DNA of 34,253 nt from Acidobacteriota bacterium (GCA_028876385.1 JAGWSF010000230.1:1-34253); one strand, 5' to 3'. Shown: positions 1-7,868, counted from the first letter of the stretch. A program made the numbers and translations. Notes: generated by a model from the sequence alone, not told the origin.

Positions 1-153
1 CGATCTGGTCACTGCCGACGACCATGACCTCCACGATTCTCGAAGTAGCGCCAGCGCTCTAGGGTCCCTCAACCGCCCGGTTGCGCTCGCTTGCCGCGGG
101 CGGGTGGGGCAGACGAGGCGGTGAGTCCAGTCGTGTCATCCGGGGCGGCCGCC

Positions 154-1040
154 TTCGACGAACTGGAGCCGTTCCGCCGTCAGCTGACCGCCTACTGCTA
201 CTGGCTATCCGCCTGCATATCGTTCCTGCGCTCGGCGATAAGAAGCTCAGCGCCGTCACGGCCCCCGACATCCAGAGTCTGGTCAACGAGTGGGCCGGGT
301 CCAGAGCAGCGAGAACCGTAAGGAGGGACTACGCCGTTCTCCGGGCTATGTCCACCTACGCAGTCGATTCCGACTAGCTGGGCCGGTCACCCTGTCGGCG
401 GACCAAGTTGCCGGCCATCCCTCCAGCGAAACGCCTGCAGCTGACCTCTGAGGATGTCGAGGCAATCGCGAACGCGGTCCGCGTCCGCTACGCCCCGATG
501 GTGTGCGGAGCGGCACTTGGATTGCGCTGGGGAGAGGTAGTGGGCCTTCGAGTGGGCGACCTCGACCTGCTCAAGGGCTCCCTGCGAGTCTCTGAACAGC
601 GTCCGGCACACGGGCCGGCGGGCCCACCCAAGTCGAGTGCCGGCCGTCGATCGGTGTCGTTGCCCGCCGCGCTGGTCGGTGCACTGGCCTCGCATCTCCA
701 AACGGCCGGTCTGACCGGCGCAGACACGCACCGCCTCGTGTTCACCTCTCCGGACGGCCAGCCGATCGACTATTCGAACTGGCGGCGACGGGTCTGGCTA
801 CCAGCCGTGGAAGCAGCCGGCGTGCCGGAAGCCAGCTTCCACGACCTGCGAAGGACGAACGCAACGCAGCTGGTACTTGCTGGAGTCGATCTAAAGACGG
901 TCCAGACGCGCCTCGGACACGCTGACCCGCGCCTAACCCTCGCCGTCTACGCCCAAGCTGTCCACGACGCAGACCGCGACGCAGCCACCCGACTGGACGA
1001 ACTGTTCTTTCGCCAGTCCAGCAAACAAGTCAGTAAATGA
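154..1040 (+). pseudogene. tyrosine recombinase (phage-type integrase), broken
   Basis: This is the remnant of a site-specific integrase that would have inserted an element into the chromosome. The C-terminal catalytic half (about 408-1040) is intact and keeps the family residues: Arg in GLRWGE, a Lys in PKSSAGRRS, His and Arg in FHDLRRT, His in RLGHAD and the nucleophilic Tyr in LAVYAQ. The upstream core-binding domain is readable but damaged. Around 205-215 the match moves from one frame (LTAYCYWL) to another (RLHIVPALGDKK). At 375-377 an in-frame TAG lies between YAVDSD and LGRSPCR, where relatives usually carry a residue such as Trp, so one TGG-to-TAG change would explain it. No arm-binding domain can be read upstream. 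It lies on the 3' side of the tRNA-Thr gene, as expected for a tRNA-targeting integrase. The catalytic fragment could start at the TTG at 408, but without its DNA-binding half it is probably inactive. Confidence 0.82.
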
Positions 1041-1047
1041 GCCATCA

Positions 1048-1067
1048 ACGTTCGATATCGTGAACGT
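1048..1067 (+). promoter_or_regulatory. leaderless promoter with inverted repeat before the MNT gene
   Basis: The arms ACGTTC (1048-1053) and GAACGT (1062-1067) form a perfect 6-bp inverted repeat around an 8-base centre. The centre holds TATCGT (1056-1061), a plausible -10 hexamer six bases before the ATG at 1068. The repeat would therefore block the promoter if bound. The winged-helix domain of the downstream protein is the natural candidate ligand; this is inference. Confidence 0.5.
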
Positions 1068-1706
1068 ATGGATTTCCAGCGGCCCGTGGAGGCAGTGATC
1101 CCGGGCGCCACCGGGCGCTTGCTGGCCGCCCTGGCCCGAGTCGACAAAGAGCTCCCAGTATCGACCCTCGCCACCGTGGCGGGTGTCGGCCGCACCCGCG
1201 CGTCCGGACTCATCGCTCAGCTGCACGACCTTGGGCTGGTCGACCGGAGGGAGATCGGCCGCACCACGATGGTCGCCTTGGCCCGTGATAACGCAGTCGG
1301 GGAGCTCCTCGATCGTCTCTCCCACCTTCACAGCGTCGTGATGGACCGGCTGCGTCTGTTGGCCACCGAGCTCGAGCCGGCTCCGCTGGCGCTGGTGGTC
1401 TTCGGCTCCTTCGCACGGGGCGAGGCCACCAGCGATAGCGACATCGACGTCTTGGCCGTACGTCCCGACGACGCTGACTCCGAGGCGTGGACCGACGCCA
1501 TCTCCGCCTTCGCCACCGGCGCCCGCCGGCTGACCGGCAACCCCGTCCAGATCCTCGACTACGACCTCGACGAAGTGCGCCGCCGCGCCAGCCCCCGAGC
1601 CAAGACGGGGAAGGCCTTCTGGGAGGCGCTGCGCCGCGATTCGGTCGTCCTGGCCGGAGTCAGCATCGATCACCTTGCCGGGGAGACCGGTGTCGCCTCG
1701 AGGTAG
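1068..1706 (+). CDS. MNT-type nucleotidyltransferase with N-terminal winged helix (probable antitoxin)
   Basis: This 212-residue protein has a winged-helix DNA-binding segment at about residues 15-75, in which TLATVAGVGRTRASGLIAQL resembles a helix-turn-helix. A minimal nucleotidyltransferase domain follows. Its signature GSFARGE...SDIDVLAV lies at about residues 113-131, with Gly-Ser at 113-114 and the metal-binding Asp residues at 125 and 127. In MNT/HEPN modules such a protein neutralises its HEPN partner, in studied cases by AMPylating it. The next gene encodes a HEPN-like protein and overlaps this one, so a toxin-antitoxin role is likely. The extra DNA-binding domain suggests autoregulation through the inverted repeat overlapping the promoter. 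The ATG lies six bases after TATCGT, so the mRNA is probably leaderless. It is intact although the neighbouring integrase is broken. Confidence 0.8.
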   Translation: MDFQRPVEAVIPGATGRLLAALARVDKELPVSTLATVAGVGRTRASGLIAQLHDLGLVDRREIGRTTMVALARDNAVGELLDRLSHLHSVVMDRLRLLATELEPAPLALVVFGSFARGEATSDSDIDVLAVRPDDADSEAWTDAISAFATGARRLTGNPVQILDYDLDEVRRRASPRAKTGKAFWEALRRDSVVLAGVSIDHLAGETGVASR

Positions 1707-2106
1707 CAAACGCCATCCAGTCTCGCCGGCGGACGCCCGGGCCTACCTGTCGAAGGTGTCAGCGTGGCTTCAGGCCGCCGAGGAGAGCCTCCAGGCCGGC
1801 CGCTGGGATGTAGCGGCCGGCAGCGCGGTCACCGCCGGCATCAACGCCTGCGACTCGCTCAGCGGAGCGCTGCTCGGCCAGCGAGCCGGGGGCGAGCACA
1901 CCGACGCGGTCGACCTCCTCGGAGGGGCGGGCGAGGACGGGCGCCAGGCCGCTCGACAGCTCTCCCAACTCCTCCGCTACAAGACCCCCGCCCAGTACGA
2001 GCCCGCCCCGATGGCGAAGAGCGAGGCCACGAAGGCAGTCGAGCTGGGCCGCCGGCTGGTCGAACGCGCTGCACAGGTCGACGCCAGACGTCGGCCTTCC
2101 AGCTGA
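1690..2106 (+). CDS. HEPN-domain protein (probable toxin partner of the MNT protein)
   Basis: This protein of about 138 residues is all-helical and reads like the HEPN family. It has a SWLQAAEESLQAG helix, an AAGSAVTAGINACDSLSGAL helix, and RAGGEH, which fits the R-x4-6-H motif of HEPN ribonucleases. Then come DAVDLL and a LLRYKTPAQYE segment typical of the C-terminal half. HEPN proteins in such pairs act as RNases or inert partners, held in check by the nucleotidyltransferase. I take the GTG at 1690, which follows GGGGAG closely and overlaps the upstream gene by 17 bases. A TTG at 1675 would add five residues. No transmembrane segment is seen. Confidence 0.72.
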   Translation: MSPRGSKRHPVSPADARAYLSKVSAWLQAAEESLQAGRWDVAAGSAVTAGINACDSLSGALLGQRAGGEHTDAVDLLGGAGEDGRQAARQLSQLLRYKTPAQYEPAPMAKSEATKAVELGRRLVERAAQVDARRRPSS

Positions 2107-2201
2107 TCGATCGCGCACGTTCGCGCACGGAACGCGCACGCCGCCAACCTGGGCTGACCTTTCCGACTCTGAAACATGCCCCCCACCAGGACTTTTCCGA
2201 G

Positions 2202-2274
2202 AGCCCGAGAGCGGAATCGAACCGCTGACCTACGCATTACGAGTGCGTTGCTCTGCCGGCTGAGCTACTCGGGC
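2202..2274 (-). tRNA. tRNA-Thr (anticodon CGT)
   Basis: A full cloverleaf can be folded on the minus strand. The 7-bp acceptor stem is GCCCGAG/CTCGGGC. The D stem is GCTC/GAGC with GG in the loop. The anticodon stem ACGCA/TGCGT encloses the loop CTCGTAA, giving anticodon CGT, which reads ACG. The variable loop has 5 bases, and the T stem AGCGG/CCGCT encloses TTCGATT. The discriminator is T and CCA is not encoded. The 3' end faces the broken integrase, so this gene is the likely attachment target of the element to its left. Confidence 0.95.
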
Positions 2275-2578
2275 AAACGCGTCTCGGATCAGGGACTCAG
2301 TCCGGTACCGGACCACCCTGAGGAGACGTTCAACTGCATGGAACTGTACAGCAGGGGTCCGGACGCCTAACCGCTCGGGCACCTTCCCGGCGATATTAGA
2401 CGAGGAGGTCGACCACGTCGGGAGGTGCCTTCCGGCCGCCGTCACCGGGCCATCCTCGCAAGAGCGGGCCGCCTCGACGAGCCGCAGGGGTGCCGGCCAG
2501 GGCGGCCTCGGGCCGTGTCGCCGGGGCGGCCACGCGTTATGTTCCGGTGGGACGAATCATCTGACGAGGGGGTACTCG
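2275..2578. other. intergenic region without a credible gene
   Basis: About 300 bases separate the tRNA-Thr gene from the serine hydrolase gene. They should hold the tRNA promoter (minus strand) and the hydrolase promoter (plus strand; a loose TTATGT lies at 2537-2542). They also hold a strong palindrome at 2290-2320 and, on the minus strand at 2388-2365, a short stretch resembling the 5' part of a class II tRNA. I find no complete tRNA and no convincing small protein. Confidence 0.6.
2290..2320. repeat. nested palindrome upstream of tRNA-Thr
   Basis: A perfect 14-bp palindrome, GTCCGGTACCGGAC, lies at 2300-2313. It is flanked by a second inverted pair, CAGGG (2290-2294) and CCCTG (2316-2320). 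It sits on the 5' side of the tRNA gene and could be a regulator site or a hairpin. Function unknown. Confidence 0.55.
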
Positions 2579-3724
2579 GTGGCCGAAGTAGCGGGGGTAT
2601 GCGACAGTCGGTTCCAGGACGTGCGGGACGCCCTGGAGGCCAACCTGGCCGCCGACGAGGAGCTGGGCGCGTCTATCACCCTGGACATCGACGGTGACGT
2701 CCTGGTCGACATCTGGGGCGGATGGACTGACGAAACCCGCTCCCAGCGGTGGGAGCGGGACACCATCGTCAATGTGTGGTCCACCACCAAGACCGTCACC
2801 AGCCTGGCCACGCTGATGCTCGTTTCGCGGGGGCTGGTGGACGTCCACGCGCCGGTCGCCCGCTACTGGCCCGAGTTTGCCGCGGCCGGCAAGGAAGGAG
2901 TGGAGGTCCGTCACCTGCTCTCGCACACGTCGGGGGTGTCGGGCCTGGATCAACCGGCGGCGATGGAGGACCTCTACGACTGGGAGACCTCGACCAGCCG
3001 CATGGCCGCTCAGGCCCCGTGGTGGGAGCCGGGGACGGCTTCGGGCTACCACGCCCTCAACTACGGCCACCTCCTCGGCGAGGTGATCCGGCGGGTGACG
3101 GGGAAATCCCTGAAGCAGTTCGTGGCCGACGAGATCGCCGGACCGCTCGGCGCCGACTTCTCCATCGGGGCGGCACCCGACGACTTCGAGCGGATCGCCC
3201 CGGTCACGCCGCCCCCTCCACTGCCCATCGATCTGGCCAGCATCGACGTCACCTCCCCGGCGGTGCGGACCTTCACCGGACCGCCGGTCGACGCCAACGC
3301 GGCCAACACCGACGCGTGGCGGGCGGCCGACATCGGAGGGGCCAACGGCCACGGCAACGCCCGCTCGGTGGCCAAGATGCTGTCGGCGGTCAGCCTGGGC
3401 GGGGCGTCAGGCGGCGTGCAGCTCCTGTCGAGCGACGCCATCGAAACCATCTTCGAACAGCAGTCCGACGGCGTCGACCTGGTGCTCGGAGTCCCGCTGC
3501 GCTTCGGTGTCGGCTTCGCTCTCCCCGAACCGAAGACCATTCCCTACCTGCCTTCGGGACGTATCTGCTTCTGGGGTGGCTGGGGCGGATCGATGATCAT
3601 CATGGACCCCGACCGCCGGTTGACCTTCGCCTACATGATGAATCGGATGGCTCCGGGGATCATCGGATCGTCCCGGGCCGAGACCTACCTGAGGGCCATG
3701 TACTCCTGCATCGACGCCTACTAG
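2579..3724 (+). CDS. beta-lactamase-related serine hydrolase (family VIII esterase type)
   Basis: This 381-residue protein has the class C beta-lactamase/penicillin-binding fold. The nucleophile motif S-x-x-K is S68-T-T-K71 in VWSTTKTVTS, early in the protein as expected. HLLSHTSGVSG follows at about 112-122. The second motif, a Tyr in PGTASGYHALNYGHLLGE (about 151-167), reads Tyr-His-Ala instead of Tyr-Ser-Asn, a variant I associate with actinobacterial esterases rather than true beta-lactamases. It probably hydrolyses an ester or amide; the substrate cannot be told. No signal peptide is visible, so it is probably cytoplasmic. The GTG start is preceded by GACGAGGGGG at 2562-2571. It appears monocistronic. 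Confidence 0.85.
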   Translation: MAEVAGVCDSRFQDVRDALEANLAADEELGASITLDIDGDVLVDIWGGWTDETRSQRWERDTIVNVWSTTKTVTSLATLMLVSRGLVDVHAPVARYWPEFAAAGKEGVEVRHLLSHTSGVSGLDQPAAMEDLYDWETSTSRMAAQAPWWEPGTASGYHALNYGHLLGEVIRRVTGKSLKQFVADEIAGPLGADFSIGAAPDDFERIAPVTPPPPLPIDLASIDVTSPAVRTFTGPPVDANAANTDAWRAADIGGANGHGNARSVAKMLSAVSLGGASGGVQLLSSDAIETIFEQQSDGVDLVLGVPLRFGVGFALPEPKTIPYLPSGRICFWGGWGGSMIIMDPDRRLTFAYMMNRMAPGIIGSSRAETYLRAMYSCIDAY

Positions 3725-3832
3725 CAATCGGGTCGTCCACCACACTTCCCATAGTTCGCCGACAGTCAGCCGGCCGCCTCGGGGTAGCAGCGGACGGCGG
3801 GGACCCGGCGGGGGCCTAGTGTTCGGGGGGTC

Positions 3833-4699
3833 TTGGCGTCATCTTCACCTACCAATATCGATAGCGGTGGCCGCCGGCGCGGTGGGGCCACTCTCAGCGT
3901 CGCCACGTTCAACCTGCACGCCGGAGTCGACGGATGGGGACGGCCGTTCGACGTGGTGGCCGCCTGCCGGGCCATCGATGCCGACGTGCTGGTACTGCAG
4001 GAGACCTGGACGCCCGACGACGGCCCGGGGCTGGCCGCCAGGGTGGGCGAAGCGCTCGGCTACGCGACCTTCGAGCAGACCTTGGCGGCGGGGCGCCTCG
4101 CCGGCCCGGATCCTCTGGGCGACGACCGGTGGATGAAACCTCTGGACTGGAGGGGATCGAGCCACGCCCTGTTCCTCGACAGTGAGCGCCCCTTGCCGGC
4201 CAAGGTCACGGCGTCCCGGCGCTACGTCGACGCCCCCCCGGGGCGCTGGGGGGTCGCCGTCCTCAGTCGCGTGCCGGCCCGGGCCGAGGAGGTCATCGCC
4301 CTCGGCCGCCTCGAGCAGGACCCGGCCCGTCGCTTCGCCGTCGTGGTGCGTATCGACGTGGGCGGCGTCCCGGCGACGGTCATCGGCACCCACATGTCGC
4401 ACATCACCTACGGAGCCCCGCTCCAGTTCCTGCGCCTGGCTCGGGCTCTGCGCCGGGGGATCTCCACCCCCGCCGCCATCCTCGCCGGCGACATGAACCT
4501 GTGGGGGCCTCCCGTAAAAGCCTTCTTCCCCGGCTGGCACCGGGCGGTACGCCAACGGACGTGGCCGGCGTGGCGGCCCCACAGCCAGGTCGACCACATC
4601 CTCGTGCGGGGCCCACTGAAGGTGCTTTCGGGCCGAGCTCTCGGCCCCATGGGCAGCGATCACCAGCCCGTGAGCGCCCGCCTGCTGATTGAATCCTGA
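3833..4699 (+). CDS. endonuclease/exonuclease/phosphatase-family hydrolase
   Basis: This 288-residue protein belongs to the metal-dependent EEP superfamily (DNase I-, phosphatase- and sphingomyelinase-like). The active-site landmarks are in order: Asn27 in ATFNLHA, Glu57 in LQETW, a His in GTHMSH, Asp220 and Asn222 in GDMN, DHI near 253, and Asp276-His277 in SDHQPV. Substrates range from DNA to phospholipids and inositol phosphates, and none can be assigned here. It has no signal peptide. The only start near the first conserved strand is the TTG at 3833. A TAGTGT at 3817-3822 could be its -10 box, and a run of six G ends two bases before the start. It converges with the next gene, 23 bases away. 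Confidence 0.82.
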   Translation: MASSSPTNIDSGGRRRGGATLSVATFNLHAGVDGWGRPFDVVAACRAIDADVLVLQETWTPDDGPGLAARVGEALGYATFEQTLAAGRLAGPDPLGDDRWMKPLDWRGSSHALFLDSERPLPAKVTASRRYVDAPPGRWGVAVLSRVPARAEEVIALGRLEQDPARRFAVVVRIDVGGVPATVIGTHMSHITYGAPLQFLRLARALRRGISTPAAILAGDMNLWGPPVKAFFPGWHRAVRQRTWPAWRPHSQVDHILVRGPLKVLSGRALGPMGSDHQPVSARLLIES

Positions 4700-4722
4700 T
4701 ACGACGGCGGAAGGTCGGCCTC

Positions 4723-5877
4723 TCAGCCGGGCGGCGGCCCTCCGGTGGTATCGGCGGCATCGTCGAGGTCCACGGCCTGCAGCAACGCGGCCAGGTCGGG
4801 CTCGTGGTCGAGGTCCAGGGGCGAGAGATGCCGGGCCCGGCCGGTCAGGTTGACGGTCAGATCGGGGCCGGCCTGGCGCAGGACGTCGTAGGCGCCTGCC
4901 GATGACCAATCGATGCCGTCCAGCGCGCCGCGGGCGAGCGTGACGGCGAGAAGGCACTCGGGGCGGCGTCGCCCGTAGGCATCGGCGGCCGAGACCCTCA
5001 CTGCGACGGCCCGGGCCAGACCGAGACCGGGAGCCACCGCGAAAGCCTCGCGCACCGCCGCCAGCACATGGCCGCACACCGCTGCGGTATAGAGGTCGGC
5101 CTGCTCGGTCACGGTCATCTTCTGGATGGTCGGCTTGCCCGCCGGCGTGGTACCCGGCTTGCGCTCGGGCACCACGTCCTCGCCCGGCACGAACACCGCC
5201 AAGCTCACTTCAGCGCCCTCGACGGCCAGAGGCGACGAATGCAGCTCAGCTTCCTCGAAGGCCTCGGCCAGCGTGGCCTGTACGACGTCGGGCTCGTTGG
5301 CCACCAGCTCAGCCCATCGCCGGTCGAGAAGGGCCTGAGCGTCGCGACGGCGACCGTCGCGCTCGGAGGTGAGCTGGTCTATCTCCTGCTCGGCAGATGC
5401 GCGAGCCGCCTCGCGGGCCGCTCGACGCTCGGACCGCTTCCAGAAGGGGACACCTCTCAGCGCCGACTTCTCGTGCCGTTCCCGCACGGCCGAGGCATCG
5501 ACCGGTGGTTCGTCGGGAGCCACCGGAGGGGACACCGGTGCGACCGGGTCACGGTGCAGGGACTGCAGCGACTCGATGGCGGCCGCCAGATGCTCGGCCT
5601 CCGACGACCGGGCGGCGGCCGCCGCCTGGCGCTGTCGGGCGGCCAACGTGGCCGAAGCGCCGGCCCGGCCACCCTGACCGCTCCCGCCGGGGCTCCTGCG
5701 CCGCCGGGTCCCCCCGACACTCTGGTACAAGGTCACCGGACCGGCACCGGTGGAGACTCCGGGTCGGTAGCCGCCGCCGATGTGCACTCTGGCCGCCCGG
5801 GGACCGAGCGACGTGCGCACGCCCCGGGTGGTCACCCGGACCCTCACGCCCGGGGCCAACTTGAAGTACATCCCCAC
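4723..5877 (-). CDS. DUF4236-headed protein of unknown function
   Basis: The first 35 or so residues (MGMYFKLAPGVRVR...RGVRTSLGPR) match the DUF4236 pattern, a small beta-rich domain of unknown role found at the N-terminus of many bacterial proteins. After it comes a low-complexity Gly/Arg/Ala segment and then a charged helical region with a likely coiled coil (about residues 130-200, many Arg, Glu and Ala). The last part, about 180 residues, looks globular and alpha/beta, and I do not recognise it. There is no signal peptide or membrane span. The total is 384 residues from the GTG at 5877, chosen because TACGGT lies six bases before it and DUF4236 proteins usually begin Met-Gly. The ATG at 5871 is the alternative. 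The open frame runs much further upstream but overlaps the MFS gene and is not coding there. Confidence 0.68.
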   Translation of the reverse strand: MGMYFKLAPGVRVRVTTRGVRTSLGPRAARVHIGGGYRPGVSTGAGPVTLYQSVGGTRRRRSPGGSGQGGRAGASATLAARQRQAAAAARSSEAEHLAAAIESLQSLHRDPVAPVSPPVAPDEPPVDASAVRERHEKSALRGVPFWKRSERRAAREAARASAEQEIDQLTSERDGRRRDAQALLDRRWAELVANEPDVVQATLAEAFEEAELHSSPLAVEGAEVSLAVFVPGEDVVPERKPGTTPAGKPTIQKMTVTEQADLYTAAVCGHVLAAVREAFAVAPGLGLARAVAVRVSAADAYGRRRPECLLAVTLARGALDGIDWSSAGAYDVLRQAGPDLTVNLTGRARHLSPLDLDHEPDLAALLQAVDLDDAADTTGGPPPG

Positions 5878-5883
5878 GTAGCA

Positions 5884-5889
5884 ACCGTA
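5884..5889 (-). promoter_or_regulatory. -10 hexamer of a leaderless promoter (DUF4236 gene)
   Basis: TACGGT on the minus strand is followed after six bases by the GTG start at 5877. No ribosome binding site is visible, so the transcript probably starts at or next to the start codon. Confidence 0.45.
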
Positions 5890-5936
5890 CCGGCCGGCGG
5901 GGACGGCGGGGAGGGCGGCGCCTGGGCCCCGCCGAC

Positions 5937-7208
5937 TCAGGCCGTGCCGCCGACTGAGGCCGCGCCGGCGCCGAGGCTGGTGCGCTCGCGGGGCCTCCAG
6001 ATCACCGCCGTGCAGACGGCGGCGATCACCGTGAGCCCGATCAACTCGGTGGTCACCGGCACGGCGTGGGCGAGCGAGGCGAGCAGCGCGGGCAGGAGAA
6101 ACCCGGCGTAGGCAAGGGAGTAGAACGCCCCGGTGGCCGCCACCATTCTCCCGGGTGGCGCGATGCGCTGGACCTCGAGCAGGCCGGACAGAAGGCTCAT
6201 CCCGTATCCGGCCCCGAGGACCGCCGCCGCGCCCAGGGCGACGATCGGCTGGTCGGTGGCGACCGCCACCGCGGCGATCGCCAGGCCGGCGACGACCAGG
6301 GCCATGGCGCTGCGGGGGGCGCGCCGGGTGACCGGGTGGTCGAGCCGGCGGGCCAGAGGCTGGGTGAGCATCCCGGCGCCGAGGGTCACCACGGTCAGAA
6401 CGGTGGCGAATATGAGGGCGTGGTGCCCGAGGCGAGGAGCGAGGGCCTGCGGGACGATGGCGTAGGCGACCGCCGAGGTGCCGAAGACCCAAGGGGCCAT
6501 GGGCAGCACCCGCGTCTTGAACCGCCGTCGGCGGTCCCTATCCCCGAGCGGGGCGCCCTGGTCGGCGTGCGGGCCGCGCCGATGTCCCGAGGAAAAAGGG
6601 TGAGCAGCAACGAGTGCTCCGGGGTCCACCCTCCGCAGCCCGCCCAGGGCCGACAGACCCAGCACCACCTGCACGGCGTAGGGAAGCGACTCCGGCCACG
6701 GGCCCCACTGGGCCAAGACCCCGGCCACCCCCGCTCCGAGGCCGAAGCCGGCGGTGAGTGACAGGGCCGCCCGCTTGGCGCCCGTCTGCGGCGAAGCGCC
6801 CGAGGCGACGCTCAACTCGGTGGTCCAACTAGTCCCCACGGCCATGGCCAGCCCCACGCCGACACCGCTGAACAGTCGGCCGACGGCTACACCGCCGAGC
6901 CCCTGGGCGGCGATCAGGCAGCTTCCGAGCACGGAGGACAGCACCGCCAACGAGACCGTTCCCTTGCGGCCGAACCGCCGTGCCGCGCCGCCCCCGAGCA
7001 GTAGCGCCGGTATCAGGCCGAAGACGTAAGCCCCGAGGAGGGCGTTGACCACCGTGGCGCTCCAACCGTTGACCGAGCGGTACAGGTCGAGAAGCGGGGT
7101 GAACTGGTTGCCGCCCCATCCACAGACGAACAGGGCGGCGCCGGCCCACCTCCAATCCGCCGACCGGCCGGACTCGGACCGCGCCGGGTCCAGCGCAGTG
7201 ACGGTCAC
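5937..7208 (-). CDS. major facilitator superfamily transporter
   Basis: This 423-residue, very hydrophobic protein has about twelve transmembrane segments in two halves. A hydrophilic central loop (about residues 200-240, rich in Arg, His and Asp) separates them. GGGAARRFGRKG after the second helix matches the MFS motif between helices 2 and 3, and LFSGVGVGLAMAVGTSW is typical of helices 4-5. MFS proteins exchange small solutes for protons; the substrate is unknown. Its GTG start overlaps the stop of the GntR gene as GTGA, so the two are translationally coupled. Efflux of a compound sensed by that regulator, or of a related one, is the simplest reading. Confidence 0.85.
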   Translation of the reverse strand: MTVTALDPARSESGRSADWRWAGAALFVCGWGGNQFTPLLDLYRSVNGWSATVVNALLGAYVFGLIPALLLGGGAARRFGRKGTVSLAVLSSVLGSCLIAAQGLGGVAVGRLFSGVGVGLAMAVGTSWTTELSVASGASPQTGAKRAALSLTAGFGLGAGVAGVLAQWGPWPESLPYAVQVVLGLSALGGLRRVDPGALVAAHPFSSGHRRGPHADQGAPLGDRDRRRRFKTRVLPMAPWVFGTSAVAYAIVPQALAPRLGHHALIFATVLTVVTLGAGMLTQPLARRLDHPVTRRAPRSAMALVVAGLAIAAVAVATDQPIVALGAAAVLGAGYGMSLLSGLLEVQRIAPPGRMVAATGAFYSLAYAGFLLPALLASLAHAVPVTTELIGLTVIAAVCTAVIWRPRERTSLGAGAASVGGTA

Positions 7209-7846
7209 AGCCCGGGGAGGAGGACCCGGTGGGTGACCTCGAAGTGGGTGCGCAACTCCGAGGCGAAGCTGTCGACCTGGCCCGCCTCGGCCCGGCGCAG
7301 AAGACCCTGGTGCTGGGTCCGCAGGTCCCCCAGGAGATGGAGATCGGCGCCGATGGCCTGGGCCGTCATGCGGCGCTGCCGGTCACCGAGGGTGGCGTAG
7401 AAGTGTGAGGCCACGGCGTTACCCCCCGCGTCGACGATGGCCCGGTGGAAGGCGTGGTCCGACACCGCGAAGGCCTCCAGGTCCCGGGCTTTCACGTGGA
7501 CCCGCTGGGCCTGTAGCTCGGCGTGCGCCGACGCCAGGAGCCGCGACCTGTCGGGCCGGCGGGCCAACCGCCGGACGGCTCCGACCTCAAGCGCCTCGCG
7601 CACCTCGAGCACGTCGACGGCCTCGTTGATGGGAACCGGCACCACGACTGCGCCGCGGCGGGGCTGGAGGCTGAGCAGTCCCTCCGCCTCGAGGCGCACG
7701 AAGGCCTCCCGGGCCGGGGTCCGGCTCACCTGGAGCCGGCGGGCCACCTCGTTCTCGCTGAGCAACGTCCCTCCCGGCAGTTCGCCGGAGAGGATCTGCT
7801 CCTTGGTCTCCTCGTAGACCCGCTGGGCCGAAGGTAGCTGAGCCAC
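7205..7846 (-). CDS. GntR-family (FCD subfamily) transcriptional regulator
   Basis: This 213-residue protein has an N-terminal winged helix (about 8-75). LLSENEVARRLQVSRTPAREAFVRLEAEGLL is the classical GntR helix-turn-helix and GAVVVPV the wing. An FCD all-helical ligand-binding domain follows (about 85-205), with VLEVREALEVGAVRRLA and the DHAFHRAIVDAGGN helix that normally contributes metal or ligand contacts. It probably represses itself and the coupled MFS gene. The GTG start lies six bases after TAAGCT, and a strong inverted repeat lies just upstream. The ligand is probably a small organic acid or a similar metabolite, judging only from the family. Confidence 0.88.
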   Translation of the reverse strand: MAQLPSAQRVYEETKEQILSGELPGGTLLSENEVARRLQVSRTPAREAFVRLEAEGLLSLQPRRGAVVVPVPINEAVDVLEVREALEVGAVRRLARRPDRSRLLASAHAELQAQRVHVKARDLEAFAVSDHAFHRAIVDAGGNAVASHFYATLGDRQRRMTAQAIGADLHLLGDLRTQHQGLLRRAEAGQVDSFASELRTHFEVTHRVLLPGL

Positions 7847-7852
7847 CCCCCG

Positions 7853-7858
7853 AGCTTA
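7853..7858 (-). promoter_or_regulatory. -10 hexamer of a leaderless promoter (GntR-MFS operon)
   Basis: TAAGCT on the minus strand ends six bases before the GTG at 7846. The operator at 7869-7890 covers where the -35 element would lie. Confidence 0.45.
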
Positions 7859-7868
7859 CCCCATCCAT

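Noticed and set aside
2..124. Possible end of a PIN-domain toxin (LVTADDHDL) at the window edge
   Set aside because: Only a handful of residues are suggestive, the frame then runs into Arg-rich sequence, and no upstream part is available.
5878..6492. Upstream extension of the DUF4236 gene frame
   Set aside because: The extension overlaps the MFS gene in another frame and reads as Arg/Pro-rich nonsense; the DUF4236 domain begins at 5877/5871.
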